This document shows positions 16,982-24,828 of a DNA stretch of 64,000 nt, one piece after another. The first letter of the stretch is position 1. The number at the start of each line of letters is the position of its first letter. The notes under the pieces were generated by a model. It was not told the DNA's origin. It saw nothing but the letters and a program-made list of their open reading frames with translations, and ran no database searches. The DNA is from Pseudomonadota bacterium (GTDB lineage Bacteria; Pseudomonadota; Gammaproteobacteria; UBA9214): the NCBI GenBank assembly GCA_041395565.1, contig JAWLAI010000002.1:310001-374000 (forward strand), written 5' to 3'. Both the position numbers and the translations under genes were made by a program.

Positions 16982-17760
16982 TGACTGACCTGAGCCTGCC
17001 GCGCCTGCGCCCTGGGGCGCTTGCCGTCTGGAGACGGAACATCCTGGTCTGGCGGAAACTGCTGATACCGGCGCTGCTGATGAATTTCGGTGAGCCGACG
17101 CTCTACCTGCTGGGATTGGGCTACGGTATCGGCCACTTCGTCGGTGCAATGTCCGGTATGCCGTACCTTGCGTTCCTGGCCTCCGGCATCATCGCCTCGA
17201 GCGCCATGACCACTGCCAGCTTCGAGGGAATGTACTCGGTATACACCCGCATGGTACCTCAGAAGACTTACGACGCACTGCTCGCAACCCCGCTGGAGAT
17301 AGACGATGTCTTGGCCGGCGAAATGCTTTGGTGCGCGACAAAAAGCCTGTTCAGCGGGATGGCGATACTCACCGTAGCGGCGGCGCTGGGGGTGGTGGAC
17401 GGCTGGCAGGCACTCTGGGTGTTGCCTGTGGTGTTCCTGACAGGTATGTGTTTTGCTGGCCCGGCCATGATCATGGCCGCCCTGGCAAGCAATTACGACT
17501 TCTTCAACTATTTCTTCGTGCTTGTCATCACGCCGATGTTCATTCTGTGCGGGGTTTTCTATCCGATCGAGACCCTGCCACAGGCAGCGCAGGGCCCGGT
17601 CGGACTACTGCCACTTACACATGCCGTTGCATTGACGCGCGCACTGGTCGCCGGGGCTCCGCTTGAACAACCCTGGCTGCATCTCGGCGTACTCCTCGCG
17701 TATGCGCTCGTCTGCTACTATATCGCCGTTATCCTGGTCAGAAGAAAGCTGCTGGTATGA
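16981..17760 (+). CDS. ABC-2 type permease, NodJ-like
   Basis: The protein has 259 residues with about six membrane segments and the ABC-2 permease pattern (cytoplasmic N-terminus, FLASGIIASSAMTTASFEG near residue 61, and the conserved FILCGVFYPIETLP near residue 181 before the last helices). It is the membrane partner of the preceding ATPase; its start overlaps the ATPase stop (TGATG). The substrate is not shown by the sequence. The NodIJ name refers to the subfamily; there are no nodulation genes here. Confidence 0.9.
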   Translation: MTDLSLPRLRPGALAVWRRNILVWRKLLIPALLMNFGEPTLYLLGLGYGIGHFVGAMSGMPYLAFLASGIIASSAMTTASFEGMYSVYTRMVPQKTYDALLATPLEIDDVLAGEMLWCATKSLFSGMAILTVAAALGVVDGWQALWVLPVVFLTGMCFAGPAMIMAALASNYDFFNYFFVLVITPMFILCGVFYPIETLPQAAQGPVGLLPLTHAVALTRALVAGAPLEQPWLHLGVLLAYALVCYYIAVILVRRKLLV

Positions 17761-17845
17761 ACATGCACTACCACGCAGTACAATCGGTATGTTCACCTCC
17801 GCTGGTCATTGCCGCCATAGCGCATAACGCCGTGGCACCTGAACC

Positions 17846-18397
17846 GTGTCACCCACGGACCCGGGTATGAAGGGAGTGAAATCCCGCTACCGGATGCGCT
17901 GGCTATTCGAACTCGCTGCATTCCTGCTGCTGATACTGCTCATCAATACCTGGCAGTCACGTGATGCACCGACGGGTACCGCACCCGACTTCACAGGCAC
18001 ATTGCTGGACGGCAGCCGGGCCGCATTGTCACATTTCCGCGGCAGACCGGTGCTGCTGCATTTCTGGGCGACCTGGTGCCCGGTCTGTGCCATGGAGCAA
18101 GGGACCATCGACGCCCTCGCCGAGGAATATCAGGTCGTGACCGTTGCCATCGACGATGATTCCGCCGCGGTTCAGGACTACCTGCGTACAAGGGGATTCG
18201 ACTACCCTGTCATCCATGATCCCGACGGCGCCATTGCCCGGACATACGCCATTCGCGGGATTCCAGCCAGCTTCGTGCTCGATGCCGAGGGCCGCATCCG
18301 CTTCGTCGAGATGGGCTATACCACCGGCCTGGGCCTGCGCCTGCGGCTGTGGTGGGCGGGGAGGAACCGGCACACCATGGCGGCATCCGGGACTTGA
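17846..18397 (+). CDS. Membrane-anchored thioredoxin-like protein (TlpA/ScsD type)
   Basis: The protein has 183 residues with an N-terminal membrane anchor (about 19-35) and a periplasmic thioredoxin fold with active site ATWCPVCAMEQG (Cys78, Cys81). The CPVC site and the later cis-Pro segment GIPASFVLD fit the TlpA/ResA/ScsD group that handles periplasmic disulfides, for example in cytochrome c maturation or copper tolerance. The GTG at 17846 gives this length; an ATG at 17867 is equally possible and removes seven residues. It lies 57 bp before the trxC-like gene, so the pair may be cotranscribed. Confidence 0.88.
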   Translation: MSPTDPGMKGVKSRYRMRWLFELAAFLLLILLINTWQSRDAPTGTAPDFTGTLLDGSRAALSHFRGRPVLLHFWATWCPVCAMEQGTIDALAEEYQVVTVAIDDDSAAVQDYLRTRGFDYPVIHDPDGAIARTYAIRGIPASFVLDAEGRIRFVEMGYTTGLGLRLRLWWAGRNRHTMAASGT

Positions 18398-18454
18398 TAT
18401 CTCAGTGCAGCACCACAATATTGGACCCATTCGCCTTACTACAGGAGTGCGAAC

Positions 18455-18892
18455 GTGTATGATTCCAGGCACATCGTCTGCCCCCATTGCAACGCAGTGA
18501 ACCGTGTCGCCGCCAACCGGCTTGCTGACCAGCCCGCTTGCGGCAAATGCCATCGGCCGCTGTTTACCGCCCACCCGCTGGACCTCAATGGCAACAATTT
18601 CGAACAGCACATCGGCCGCAGCGATATCCCGGTCGTGGTCGACTTCTGGGCACCCTGGTGCGGACCATGCAAGATGATGGCTCCCGCATTCGAGCAGGCC
18701 GCCGCCCAACTGGAACCGCGAACCAGGCTCGCCAAGCTCAATACCGAGAACGAGCCGGCACTAGCCAGCCGGTTTCGCATCCAGAGCATCCCGACCCTGG
18801 CGCTGTTCCGCGACGGTCGTGAGATCGCGCGTCAGCCGGGTGCCATGGGGGCGGGCGATATCGTGCGCTGGGTGAATACACATGTGCGCTAG
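18455..18892 (+). CDS. trxC: Thioredoxin 2 (TrxC)
   Basis: The protein has 145 residues. The N-terminal zinc ribbon has Cys9, Cys12, Cys29 and Cys32 (CPHC and CGKC), which separates TrxC from TrxA, and the thioredoxin domain has WCGPC (Cys69, Cys72) and the cis-Pro segment SIPTLALF. It is a cytoplasmic disulfide reductase, usually linked to oxidative stress. The start is GTG at 18455, fixed by an AGGAG site 8 bases upstream and by the zinc ribbon beginning at once. No OxyR site was searched for. Confidence 0.95.
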   Translation: MYDSRHIVCPHCNAVNRVAANRLADQPACGKCHRPLFTAHPLDLNGNNFEQHIGRSDIPVVVDFWAPWCGPCKMMAPAFEQAAAQLEPRTRLAKLNTENEPALASRFRIQSIPTLALFRDGREIARQPGAMGAGDIVRWVNTHVR

Positions 18893-19139
18893 GCCAGATT
18901 CACCGAGCTGCAGTCAAGCAGACTGACAGGGCTACGGATCGGCAACTGCGGCCGGACCATCGCGTCAAGGCAGGGGGGTACAGGCAGTCCAGCCGAGCCC
19001 GGGAATCCGGCCATCGCCAGGCGGCCCTGCCGCTAGCCGGCAGTGAACAACGTGCGCTGGCGGCAGCAATTGACTCCCCGCCGGCGGCGTCGATAATGAT
19101 CGCTATCCCGATGTCGCCGACCACCGACTGCGCGCAGCC

Positions 19140-19652
19140 ATGCCTGACTGGATCGCTCATCTTAACAGCAACGTTTTGTCGCACTACCGGACGCGTCTGG
19201 TAGGCGGGTTTGACGAGCCGTTTTACCGGGCACACCGCGATGAAATCCCGGCCGAGATCCAATTCACCCGTGATTACGAACGCAGCGCGCTGCATGAACT
19301 CGCGCACTGGTGCGTGGCAGGGGAGGCACGCCGCCGCCTGGATGATTACGGTTACTGGTACGCCCCGGACGGGCGCACCAACGACCAGCAGCGGGCATTC
19401 TTCGAGGTCGAGGTCACGCCGCAGGCGCTTGAGAAACATTTCTGTATGGCGCTGGGCATAGCCTTTTGCGTCAGCGTCGACAACCTCGGCAATGGGGCCG
19501 TAGACGGAATCGAGGGCTTCGCCGCAGCAGTGAACATGTGCTTCGACCGTTACACCCGCCACGGGCTGCCTGCGCGTGCGGCACTGATCAGCCGCCATCT
19601 CAGCGTTTACCGCCATGCATCTGAAAAAAATAACAATCAACCTATTGCATGA
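19140..19652 (+). CDS. epmC: Elongation factor P hydroxylase (EpmC/YfcM)
   Basis: The protein has 170 residues, close to the E. coli length of about 180. The metal-binding LHELAHWCVAG segment (His52, Glu53, His56), followed by GYWYAPDGR and QALEKHFCMALG, is the YfcM family signature. EpmC hydroxylates the beta-lysyl-modified Lys of EF-P. No epmA, epmB or efp is in the window. The end overlaps the start of a longer reading of the next gene by 38 bp, but not the start chosen for that gene. The 247 bases upstream (18893-19139) show no gene. Confidence 0.92.
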   Translation: MPDWIAHLNSNVLSHYRTRLVGGFDEPFYRAHRDEIPAEIQFTRDYERSALHELAHWCVAGEARRRLDDYGYWYAPDGRTNDQQRAFFEVEVTPQALEKHFCMALGIAFCVSVDNLGNGAVDGIEGFAAAVNMCFDRYTRHGLPARAALISRHLSVYRHASEKNNNQPIA

Positions 19653-19704
19653 TATTGCAGTACGACTTTCACAACTGCGGAGCACGCGGCGATGCTTGCC
19701 GCGA

Positions 19705-20463
19705 ATGCGCCGGCTGCCGCTGGCAGCCCTGTTGTGCTGGCTGAGCGCATGCCTCGTCACCGCCGTGCCTGCGGAAGATACCCGTAACGGCGAATGCGTC
19801 ATCCTCTTGCATGGCCTCGGACGCACCGCGCTCTCGATGCGTACCATCGAAGCGGCTCTGACCGATGCGGGCTACTGCGTCCGGAACAGGAGCTATCCCT
19901 CGCGGTCGGCTGACATCGAATGGCTCGCTGCCGCAGCCATCGGTGACGGCCTGGCATACTGTGAATGGCATGACGCAAGCAGGATTCATTTTGTCACCCA
20001 CTCGCTGGGAGGGATCCTGGTACGCCAGTATCTGCAGGATAACCGCATCGAAAATCTGGGTCGCATCGTCATGCTGAGCCCGCCCAACCAGGGCAGCGAA
20101 ATCGCCGAATTATTAAAGGCGCGACCACTCTACCGCTACGCGGCCGGTCCCGCCGGAGCGCAACTGGGCACCGGCAACGACAGCGTACCGTTGCACCTCG
20201 CCCCGATCCCCGGGCAGATTGGAATCATCACCGGCGCCAGTAGTCTGGATCCCTGGTTCTCACCCCTGATTCCCGGGGCCGACGATGGCAAGGTTTCGGT
20301 CGAGCGTGCCAGGCTCGCCGAAATGCACGATTTCCTCGTGGTCGATCATGGACATACCTTCATCATGCAGGCCGGCGAGGTCATTGCCCAGATTATCGCT
20401 TTTCTGCAGACGGGGAGCTTCCGCCACGAGCCGGCTGGAGGAGCGTCAGCTACGGGTAGTTAA
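19705..20463 (+). CDS. Exported alpha/beta hydrolase (lipase-like)
   Basis: The protein has 252 residues with a signal peptide (MRRLPLAALLCWLSACLVTA) from the ATG at 19705; the in-frame ATG at 19615 would overlap epmC and put 30 residues before the signal. The mature part shows an early beta strand with HGLGRTAL (oxyanion region), the nucleophile elbow HFVTHSLGG (Ser100), and a late His in VVDHGHTFIM. These fit a periplasmic esterase/lipase of the PGAP1/triacylglycerol lipase-like group. The substrate is unknown. It is followed 61 bp later by the NlpC/P60 gene. Confidence 0.85.
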   Translation: MRRLPLAALLCWLSACLVTAVPAEDTRNGECVILLHGLGRTALSMRTIEAALTDAGYCVRNRSYPSRSADIEWLAAAAIGDGLAYCEWHDASRIHFVTHSLGGILVRQYLQDNRIENLGRIVMLSPPNQGSEIAELLKARPLYRYAAGPAGAQLGTGNDSVPLHLAPIPGQIGIITGASSLDPWFSPLIPGADDGKVSVERARLAEMHDFLVVDHGHTFIMQAGEVIAQIIAFLQTGSFRHEPAGGASATGS

Positions 20464-20524
20464 GACATCAGTCGCTCAGGCCGATAGCCGGAATAATCCG
20501 GAACCCAAGAAACCGGGGTAGCTT

Positions 20525-21019
20525 ATGGGTAATACTTCATGCCGGTTCTTTAGTTTGCTCGGGCCTATGCTGCTGGTCAGCGCGCTGGCGGCATGCGCAG
20601 CAGAACCGGCCCGCATGAGCCAGTCACGCCCGGCACAAGCAGCTGCCGAGACCGCAACACACCCCGGCGCACGCATCGCGGCCACCCTGATCGGCACACC
20701 CTACCGCTATGGCGGCGCCTCTCCGCGCGGCTTCGATTGCAGTGGTTTGGTGTATTACGCCTATCGCAAGGCCGGCATACCGGTCCCGCGCACGACTCGC
20801 GCACAGCTGCGCCATGCCGCCCGCATCCCGCGCAACCGGCTCCAGCCGGGCGATCTGGTTTTCTTCAAGCTCGACAGACGACCGGTATCACATGTTGGCA
20901 TCTATGCGGGTAACGACCGCTTCATACATGCCCCGTCCAACGGCAAGCCCGTATCCTATACCCCCATGAACGATCCTTACTGGCAGGCGCGCTACGTCAC
21001 TGCCGGGCGATATTACTGA
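20525..21019 (+). CDS. NlpC/P60 lipoprotein endopeptidase
   Basis: The protein has 164 residues. It carries a lipoprotein signal (LAAC, Cys24) and a C40 peptidase domain with catalytic Cys72 (GFDCSGLVYYAY), His123 (SHVGIYAG) and a third polar residue, His135 (FIHAPSNG). It resembles Spr/MepS, which cleaves D-Ala-mDAP peptide cross-links in peptidoglycan at the outer membrane side. Together with the two L,D-transpeptidases downstream it makes this a cell-wall remodelling neighbourhood. Confidence 0.93.
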   Translation: MGNTSCRFFSLLGPMLLVSALAACAAEPARMSQSRPAQAAAETATHPGARIAATLIGTPYRYGGASPRGFDCSGLVYYAYRKAGIPVPRTTRAQLRHAARIPRNRLQPGDLVFFKLDRRPVSHVGIYAGNDRFIHAPSNGKPVSYTPMNDPYWQARYVTAGRYY

Positions 21020-21133
21020 AGCGAACGGGCAGGGCGGGCACTGGTCACCGGGCATGTTGCCGTACCGTAGCCGGTATCCCCCCAGACCAGGCGCAGATGG
21101 CCTGGCACGACCTTGCAGTTGTATCATGGGCCT

Positions 21134-21574
21134 ATGCGGAAGAGCATCGCACACCCCTTCGCGCTGGTTGCGGCGCTGATGCTAGGACTTGCTTCATCGT
21201 ACGTCATGCCATCACCACCGACATCATTGCAGGATTGCCCGGCCAGCCCCAACTGTGTCTCCAGCCAGGCTGCGGATCCGGCACATGGAATCGAAGCATT
21301 CCAATATTCCGGCTCCGCTGCGGAGGCCATGCGTCGACTGCGGTCAGCACTGCTGTCCGAAAAGCGGATTACCCTGGTGACAGAAACGGCTGGCTATATC
21401 CATGCCGAGGCACGCAGCCTGGTATTCCGCTTCGTGGACGACATCGAGTTCCTGCTCGATCCCGCGCAGTCTCTGATCCAGGTGCGCTCAGCGGCACGAA
21501 CCGGTTACAGCGATTTCGGCGTCAATCGCAAACGCCTGGAACGGATCCGGCGGAACTTCAGTCCGCAGCGGTGA
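21134..21574 (+). CDS. DUF1499 domain exported protein
   Basis: The protein has 146 residues with a signal peptide, then the DUF1499 hallmark CPASPNCVSSQA near residue 35, and a C-terminal domain ending GYSDFGVNRKRLERIRRNF. Function is unknown for the family. The ATG at 21134 is preferred over a TTG at 21113 because it begins the signal peptide. A TATCAT box ends 6 bases before the ATG. It is 6 bp upstream of the aldolase-fold gene and likely cotranscribed with it. Confidence 0.87.
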   Translation: MRKSIAHPFALVAALMLGLASSYVMPSPPTSLQDCPASPNCVSSQAADPAHGIEAFQYSGSAAEAMRRLRSALLSEKRITLVTETAGYIHAEARSLVFRFVDDIEFLLDPAQSLIQVRSAARTGYSDFGVNRKRLERIRRNFSPQR

Positions 21575-21580
21575 TGGCAC

Positions 21581-22222
21581 GTGCCGGAAGAGGGTGTCAG
21601 CAAGTTTGTCCTGCACTATACGCACATGCCGGCTGGCAGTGTGGACCTGCCTGAGGCTCTGAATCAATGGCGCAGCCGGCTCTGGCAGCATCGTCTCATC
21701 GGCTACCTGGCAGCATCTGGCGGTGGCATAGGCTACGGCAATGTCAGCCGCCGCATCCAAACCGGCCTCAGCGGGGCCGGATTTCGCGGCTTCATCATCA
21801 GCGGCACACAAACCGGCGCACTCGCAATGCTCGACGCCAGCCAGTATTGCTTGGTGACCGACTGGGACGCAGAGCAGAATCGCGTAACCGCGCAAGGCCC
21901 CGTGAGACCGTCTTCTGAAGCGCTGACACACGGCATGCTCTATGACCTGGATGCTGACATCAATGTCGTATTTCATGTACATTCAGCGACCATTTGGCAG
22001 GCGGCGAGGCGATTGGGTCTGGCAACGACGAAACCTGCGGTAGCGTATGGCACCCCGGAGATGGCGAGCGAAGTGGCACGTCTGTACCGCAATGCCGACT
22101 TCACCCGGCAAACGGTCTTTGCCATGGGCGGGCATCGGGACGGCATTGTCGCATTCGGTCCCGACGAGGAAACTGCCGGCCGTGCGCTCCTGGAAACCCT
22201 CGAGCACAGCCAGCGGCTCTGA
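21581..22222 (+). CDS. Class II aldolase/adducin-fold protein
   Basis: The protein has 213 residues, starting at GTG. The fold is recognised from GYGNVSRRI (phosphate-binding region), FIISGTQTGAL, the zinc-binding HVHS (His132, His134) and the C-terminal GHRDGIVAFG, which supplies a third His. The family contains fuculose/ribulose phosphate aldolases and epimerases and MtnB. The substrate cannot be told; the short spacing from the DUF1499 gene suggests cotranscription. Confidence 0.85.
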   Translation: MPEEGVSKFVLHYTHMPAGSVDLPEALNQWRSRLWQHRLIGYLAASGGGIGYGNVSRRIQTGLSGAGFRGFIISGTQTGALAMLDASQYCLVTDWDAEQNRVTAQGPVRPSSEALTHGMLYDLDADINVVFHVHSATIWQAARRLGLATTKPAVAYGTPEMASEVARLYRNADFTRQTVFAMGGHRDGIVAFGPDEETAGRALLETLEHSQRL

Positions 22223-22643
22223 AATACTGCTGCCTAGGCAATCAAGCAGGATCGGCAACGGGCCTTGTCACGGGAGCCCGTTACCGAGCGCGACGCGCGA
22301 CTGCGGAGTTTCACTGAACTTCCCGGGTCAAATTTATGCCAAATGCTTTTGTCCCTAGCATGCTGGCAGCCACATGATGCATAAAACGGCAGAACCCCAG
22401 TATGACAGGCAGCGAAGACAAACCGAAGGCGAGCGTACGCTGTTTACACCAGGTGGGCCTGTGAGAGCGGTTGCGAACAGCGGCATAACAGCAGGGGGAT
22501 CCTGCCGTGCCGGATCCGTTATGCCGGTCTCCAGTATATTTAACATAATATACATTACACGAACTAATACGCATGCGCATGACACCCCAAGCCCCAGGCC
22601 CCCACATACCCTGCCGCGGTCCGGCCAACCTGGATTTGCAGGC
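22223..22643. other. Intergenic stretch of 421 bp
   Basis: No gene is supported here. It contains an in-frame upstream extension of the next ORF (ATG 22374) that lacks a signal peptide and is judged untranslated. There is an AT-rich island at about 22531-22566 with a perfect inverted repeat (listed separately), which probably contains the promoter of the L,D-transpeptidase gene. Confidence 0.6.
22534..22553. promoter_or_regulatory. AT-rich palindrome, possible operator or promoter
   Basis: GTATATT and AATATAC arms (7 bp, perfect) flank TAACAT. The element is the only strongly AT-rich patch in this GC-rich gap and contains TATA-like boxes. It lies 90 bp before the L,D-transpeptidase start. 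A regulator binding site is inferred. Confidence 0.4.
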
Positions 22644-23600
22644 ATGAACCGCAGTCGCCTGCGTCCCTGGCTGCTGCTGTGCTGCCTGCTCATCCATGGC
22701 ACGGTCCGGGCCGAGACATTCCTGCTGCCGCCCGATGACGTTGACGTGATCGGCCGCCTGGAATTCACCAGCGCCGGCCGCAAGGATACCTTGCTCGATA
22801 TCGCGCGCCGGTATGACATCGGCCAGAATGAAATCCTGCTCGCCAACCCGACCGTCGACCGCTGGATGCCCGAGGACAACTCGCGCGTGATCATCCCGAG
22901 TCGCTATGTGCTGCCCAAGGCCGAGCGCACCGGCGTCGTCATCAACCTGCCGGAGATGCGTCTCTATTACTTTCCCAGCCAGAAGGCTAAGAGTGGCCAG
23001 CCCAGGACCATGATCACCCACCCGATCAGCGTGGGACGCATGGACTGGCGCTCGCCGCTGGGCAAGACCACCATTGTCAGCAAGCAGACCGATCCCACCT
23101 GGACGCCGCCCGAATCCATCAAGCAGGAGGCGCTGGCCGACGGTCGCGTACTGCCGGACGTGGTACCGGGCGGGCCGGACAACCCGCTCGGACGCTTCGC
23201 CATGCGCCTGGGCAAGGCCGGCTACCTCATACACAGCACCAACAAGCCCTACGGGGTTGGCATGCGCGTCACGCATGGCTGCATCCGCATGTACCCGGAA
23301 GACATCGAGGGTCTGTTTGCCGATATACCCGTGGGCACCCAGGTTAACCTGGTCAACCAGCCAATCAAGCTCGGCTGGCTGGCTGGCGCGCTGTTTCTGG
23401 AACTGCATCCGCCACTCGAGGAAGACGAACCGCTTTACCAGGATTATCTGCAGCGCGTCCTCGACGCCGTCGCCGACATGCTTGCCGAGCAGCCCGATGC
23501 CACCGGCCTGAATGCCGACCGGCGCCTGAGTCTGAGCGGTGCCGCCCTGCGTCAGGCAGTGGAAGAAAAAAGCGGGATACCCATCCAGATAACGCGTTGA
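22644..23600 (+). CDS. L,D-transpeptidase with LysM domain (ErfK/YbiS/YcfS type)
   Basis: The protein has 318 residues. It has a signal peptide (MNRSRLRPWLLLCCLLIHGT), a LysM-like peptidoglycan-binding segment (about 43-87, TLLDIARRYDIGQNEILLAN), and a YkuD catalytic domain (about 95-225) with His197 (YLIHSTN) and His211-Gly-Cys213 (THGCIRM). The C-terminal 90 residues include a short helical tail. In E. coli such enzymes anchor Braun lipoprotein to peptidoglycan or make 3-3 cross-links. The start was chosen at the signal peptide. The convergent gene downstream encodes an Lpp/OprI-type lipoprotein, a natural substrate. Confidence 0.93.
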   Translation: MNRSRLRPWLLLCCLLIHGTVRAETFLLPPDDVDVIGRLEFTSAGRKDTLLDIARRYDIGQNEILLANPTVDRWMPEDNSRVIIPSRYVLPKAERTGVVINLPEMRLYYFPSQKAKSGQPRTMITHPISVGRMDWRSPLGKTTIVSKQTDPTWTPPESIKQEALADGRVLPDVVPGGPDNPLGRFAMRLGKAGYLIHSTNKPYGVGMRVTHGCIRMYPEDIEGLFADIPVGTQVNLVNQPIKLGWLAGALFLELHPPLEEDEPLYQDYLQRVLDAVADMLAEQPDATGLNADRRLSLSGAALRQAVEEKSGIPIQITR

Positions 23601-23623
23601 TCCGGACCAGCGTCACCCCGCCT

Positions 23624-23654
23624 GAAAAAGACAAGGCCCCTCGCGGGGCCTTGT
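23624..23654 (-). terminator. Rho-independent terminator of the lpp-like gene
   Basis: A perfect 10-bp stem (ACAAGGCCCC / GGGGCCTTGT) with a TCGC loop spans 23631-23654. On the - strand it is followed by CTTTTTC, so it terminates transcription of the lipoprotein gene ending at 23680. Confidence 0.88.
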
Positions 23655-23679
23655 CAGGTGCTGTGCACGTAAGCGTCGC

Positions 23680-23964
23680 TTACTTGTGCATCGCCTTCTT
23701 GAACATACGGTCGATCTTGGTTTCCGTATCCTCCGCGATGGCCTTCGCCTCGTTGGCCGTCCGCAGGGCATCGGCAGACTGGGATCTGGCAGCTGCGGCA
23801 TCAGACTTGGCAGCTGCAGCATCCGCACTTGCGGCATCGACCTTGGCCTGCAGGGCAGCCATCTCGGCGTTACCGGTAGAGGCACAGCCGGACAGACCCA
23901 CCATCACGGCCGCCACTGCAGCCAGTGCATACATGCGAACTCGACTCGAAATATAGACAGACAT
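23680..23964 (-). CDS. Lpp/OprI-type alanine-zipper outer-membrane lipoprotein
   Basis: The protein has 94 residues. A lipoprotein signal ends at Cys27 (GLSGCAST), and the mature part is a single Ala-rich coiled coil with Ala, Ser and Asp in heptad spacing (ASADAAAAKSDAAAAR). The last residues are MFKKAMHK, with a C-terminal Lys as in Lpp and OprI, where that Lys is joined to peptidoglycan by L,D-transpeptidases. Starting at 23964 is supported by GGAGAAAGG upstream; Met11 is an alternative. A strong terminator follows, consistent with an abundant monocistronic mRNA. It is flanked by two L,D-transpeptidase genes. Confidence 0.88.
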   Translation of the reverse strand: MSVYISSRVRMYALAAVAAVMVGLSGCASTGNAEMAALQAKVDAASADAAAAKSDAAAARSQSADALRTANEAKAIAEDTETKIDRMFKKAMHK

Positions 23965-24095
23965 TCCTTTCTCCTGCTCGAAAATTGAAAAGCGATAATG
24001 ATCCAACCACCCTGTTGGCCGGCGGTTGGTGCGTATGCTACATGAAATCCGCAACAACTTGAAATGACGTCAAACAGCGACAAATCCACCTGCGA

Positions 24096-24650
24096 TCAGC
24101 GAATTTCCACTGGTGTGCCGACCTCCACCCATTCCAGCAATTCCTCGATCTCCGCGTTCGTCAGCGCTACGCAGCCATTGGTCCAGTTGTAGTCCCTGTG
24201 TATCTCGGCATCACCCTCGCCCAGGCCATGGATGCCGATCATCCCGCCCAGTGCCGTGTTCTGCGGTGGCCGTACACCGGTCTTGGCAGCTCGACGAATT
24301 GCCAACCATTCTTCCTTGCTAATCAATTTATTAAAGAATCCTCTTGAAGCCGTATCTAGATCTGGATAGTTCAGTCCGAGGAACCGGTGATAGCGGGTAC
24401 GCGTCGTGATCCAGCCTATCGTGAAATAGCCGAGCGGCGTCTTGTTGTCCCCTCTGTGCTTGGCGTCTGTCACGCCGAAGCGCCCGATCGCGATGTCGTC
24501 GAAGCGCTTGAGTACCTCGCCTTCCCGCATGACCGCCAGCGTACCGGCGTTTGTATCAACCAGTATGTGCACGTCGGCCGCGACCGCGTTACCGGCAACC
24601 ACCAGTACCAGCAAGAACAGCAGACGAAACCCGGGACGACAGAATGGCAT
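24096..24650 (-). CDS. L,D-transpeptidase (YkuD family)
   Basis: The protein has 184 residues. It has a signal peptide (MPFCRPGFRLLFLLVLVVAG) and a YkuD domain with GIHG (His141) and the catalytic YNWTNGCVAL segment (Cys160). It is shorter than the LysM enzyme upstream and lacks an extra binding domain, resembling the compact YafK/YnhG-like group. The longer reading from 24734 precedes the signal peptide and was rejected. It is divergent from the aminotransferase gene and lies 131 bp upstream of the Lpp-type gene on the same strand. Confidence 0.9.
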   Translation of the reverse strand: MPFCRPGFRLLFLLVLVVAGNAVAADVHILVDTNAGTLAVMREGEVLKRFDDIAIGRFGVTDAKHRGDNKTPLGYFTIGWITTRTRYHRFLGLNYPDLDTASRGFFNKLISKEEWLAIRRAAKTGVRPPQNTALGGMIGIHGLGEGDAEIHRDYNWTNGCVALTNAEIEELLEWVEVGTPVEIR

Positions 24651-24828
24651 TTTTGCTATACCCTTTGACTGCGCGTTGGCGCGCGGCTGGAAACGGCGTG
24701 CATTGTACCTGTAACACGGTCGTTGTGGCGCCATGCCAGCCCTGCCTTGAGAACGCCGAATGCATCGTATTTCCCGGGACGACAGCCCCGCCCCCGCGAG
24801 TGTCCGCGCGCAAGAACTGGAAGCCGCA

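Noticed and set aside
22311..23408. 365-residue open frame on the - strand
   Set aside because: It lies opposite the L,D-transpeptidase gene, whose + strand has the signal peptide, LysM and YkuD motifs.
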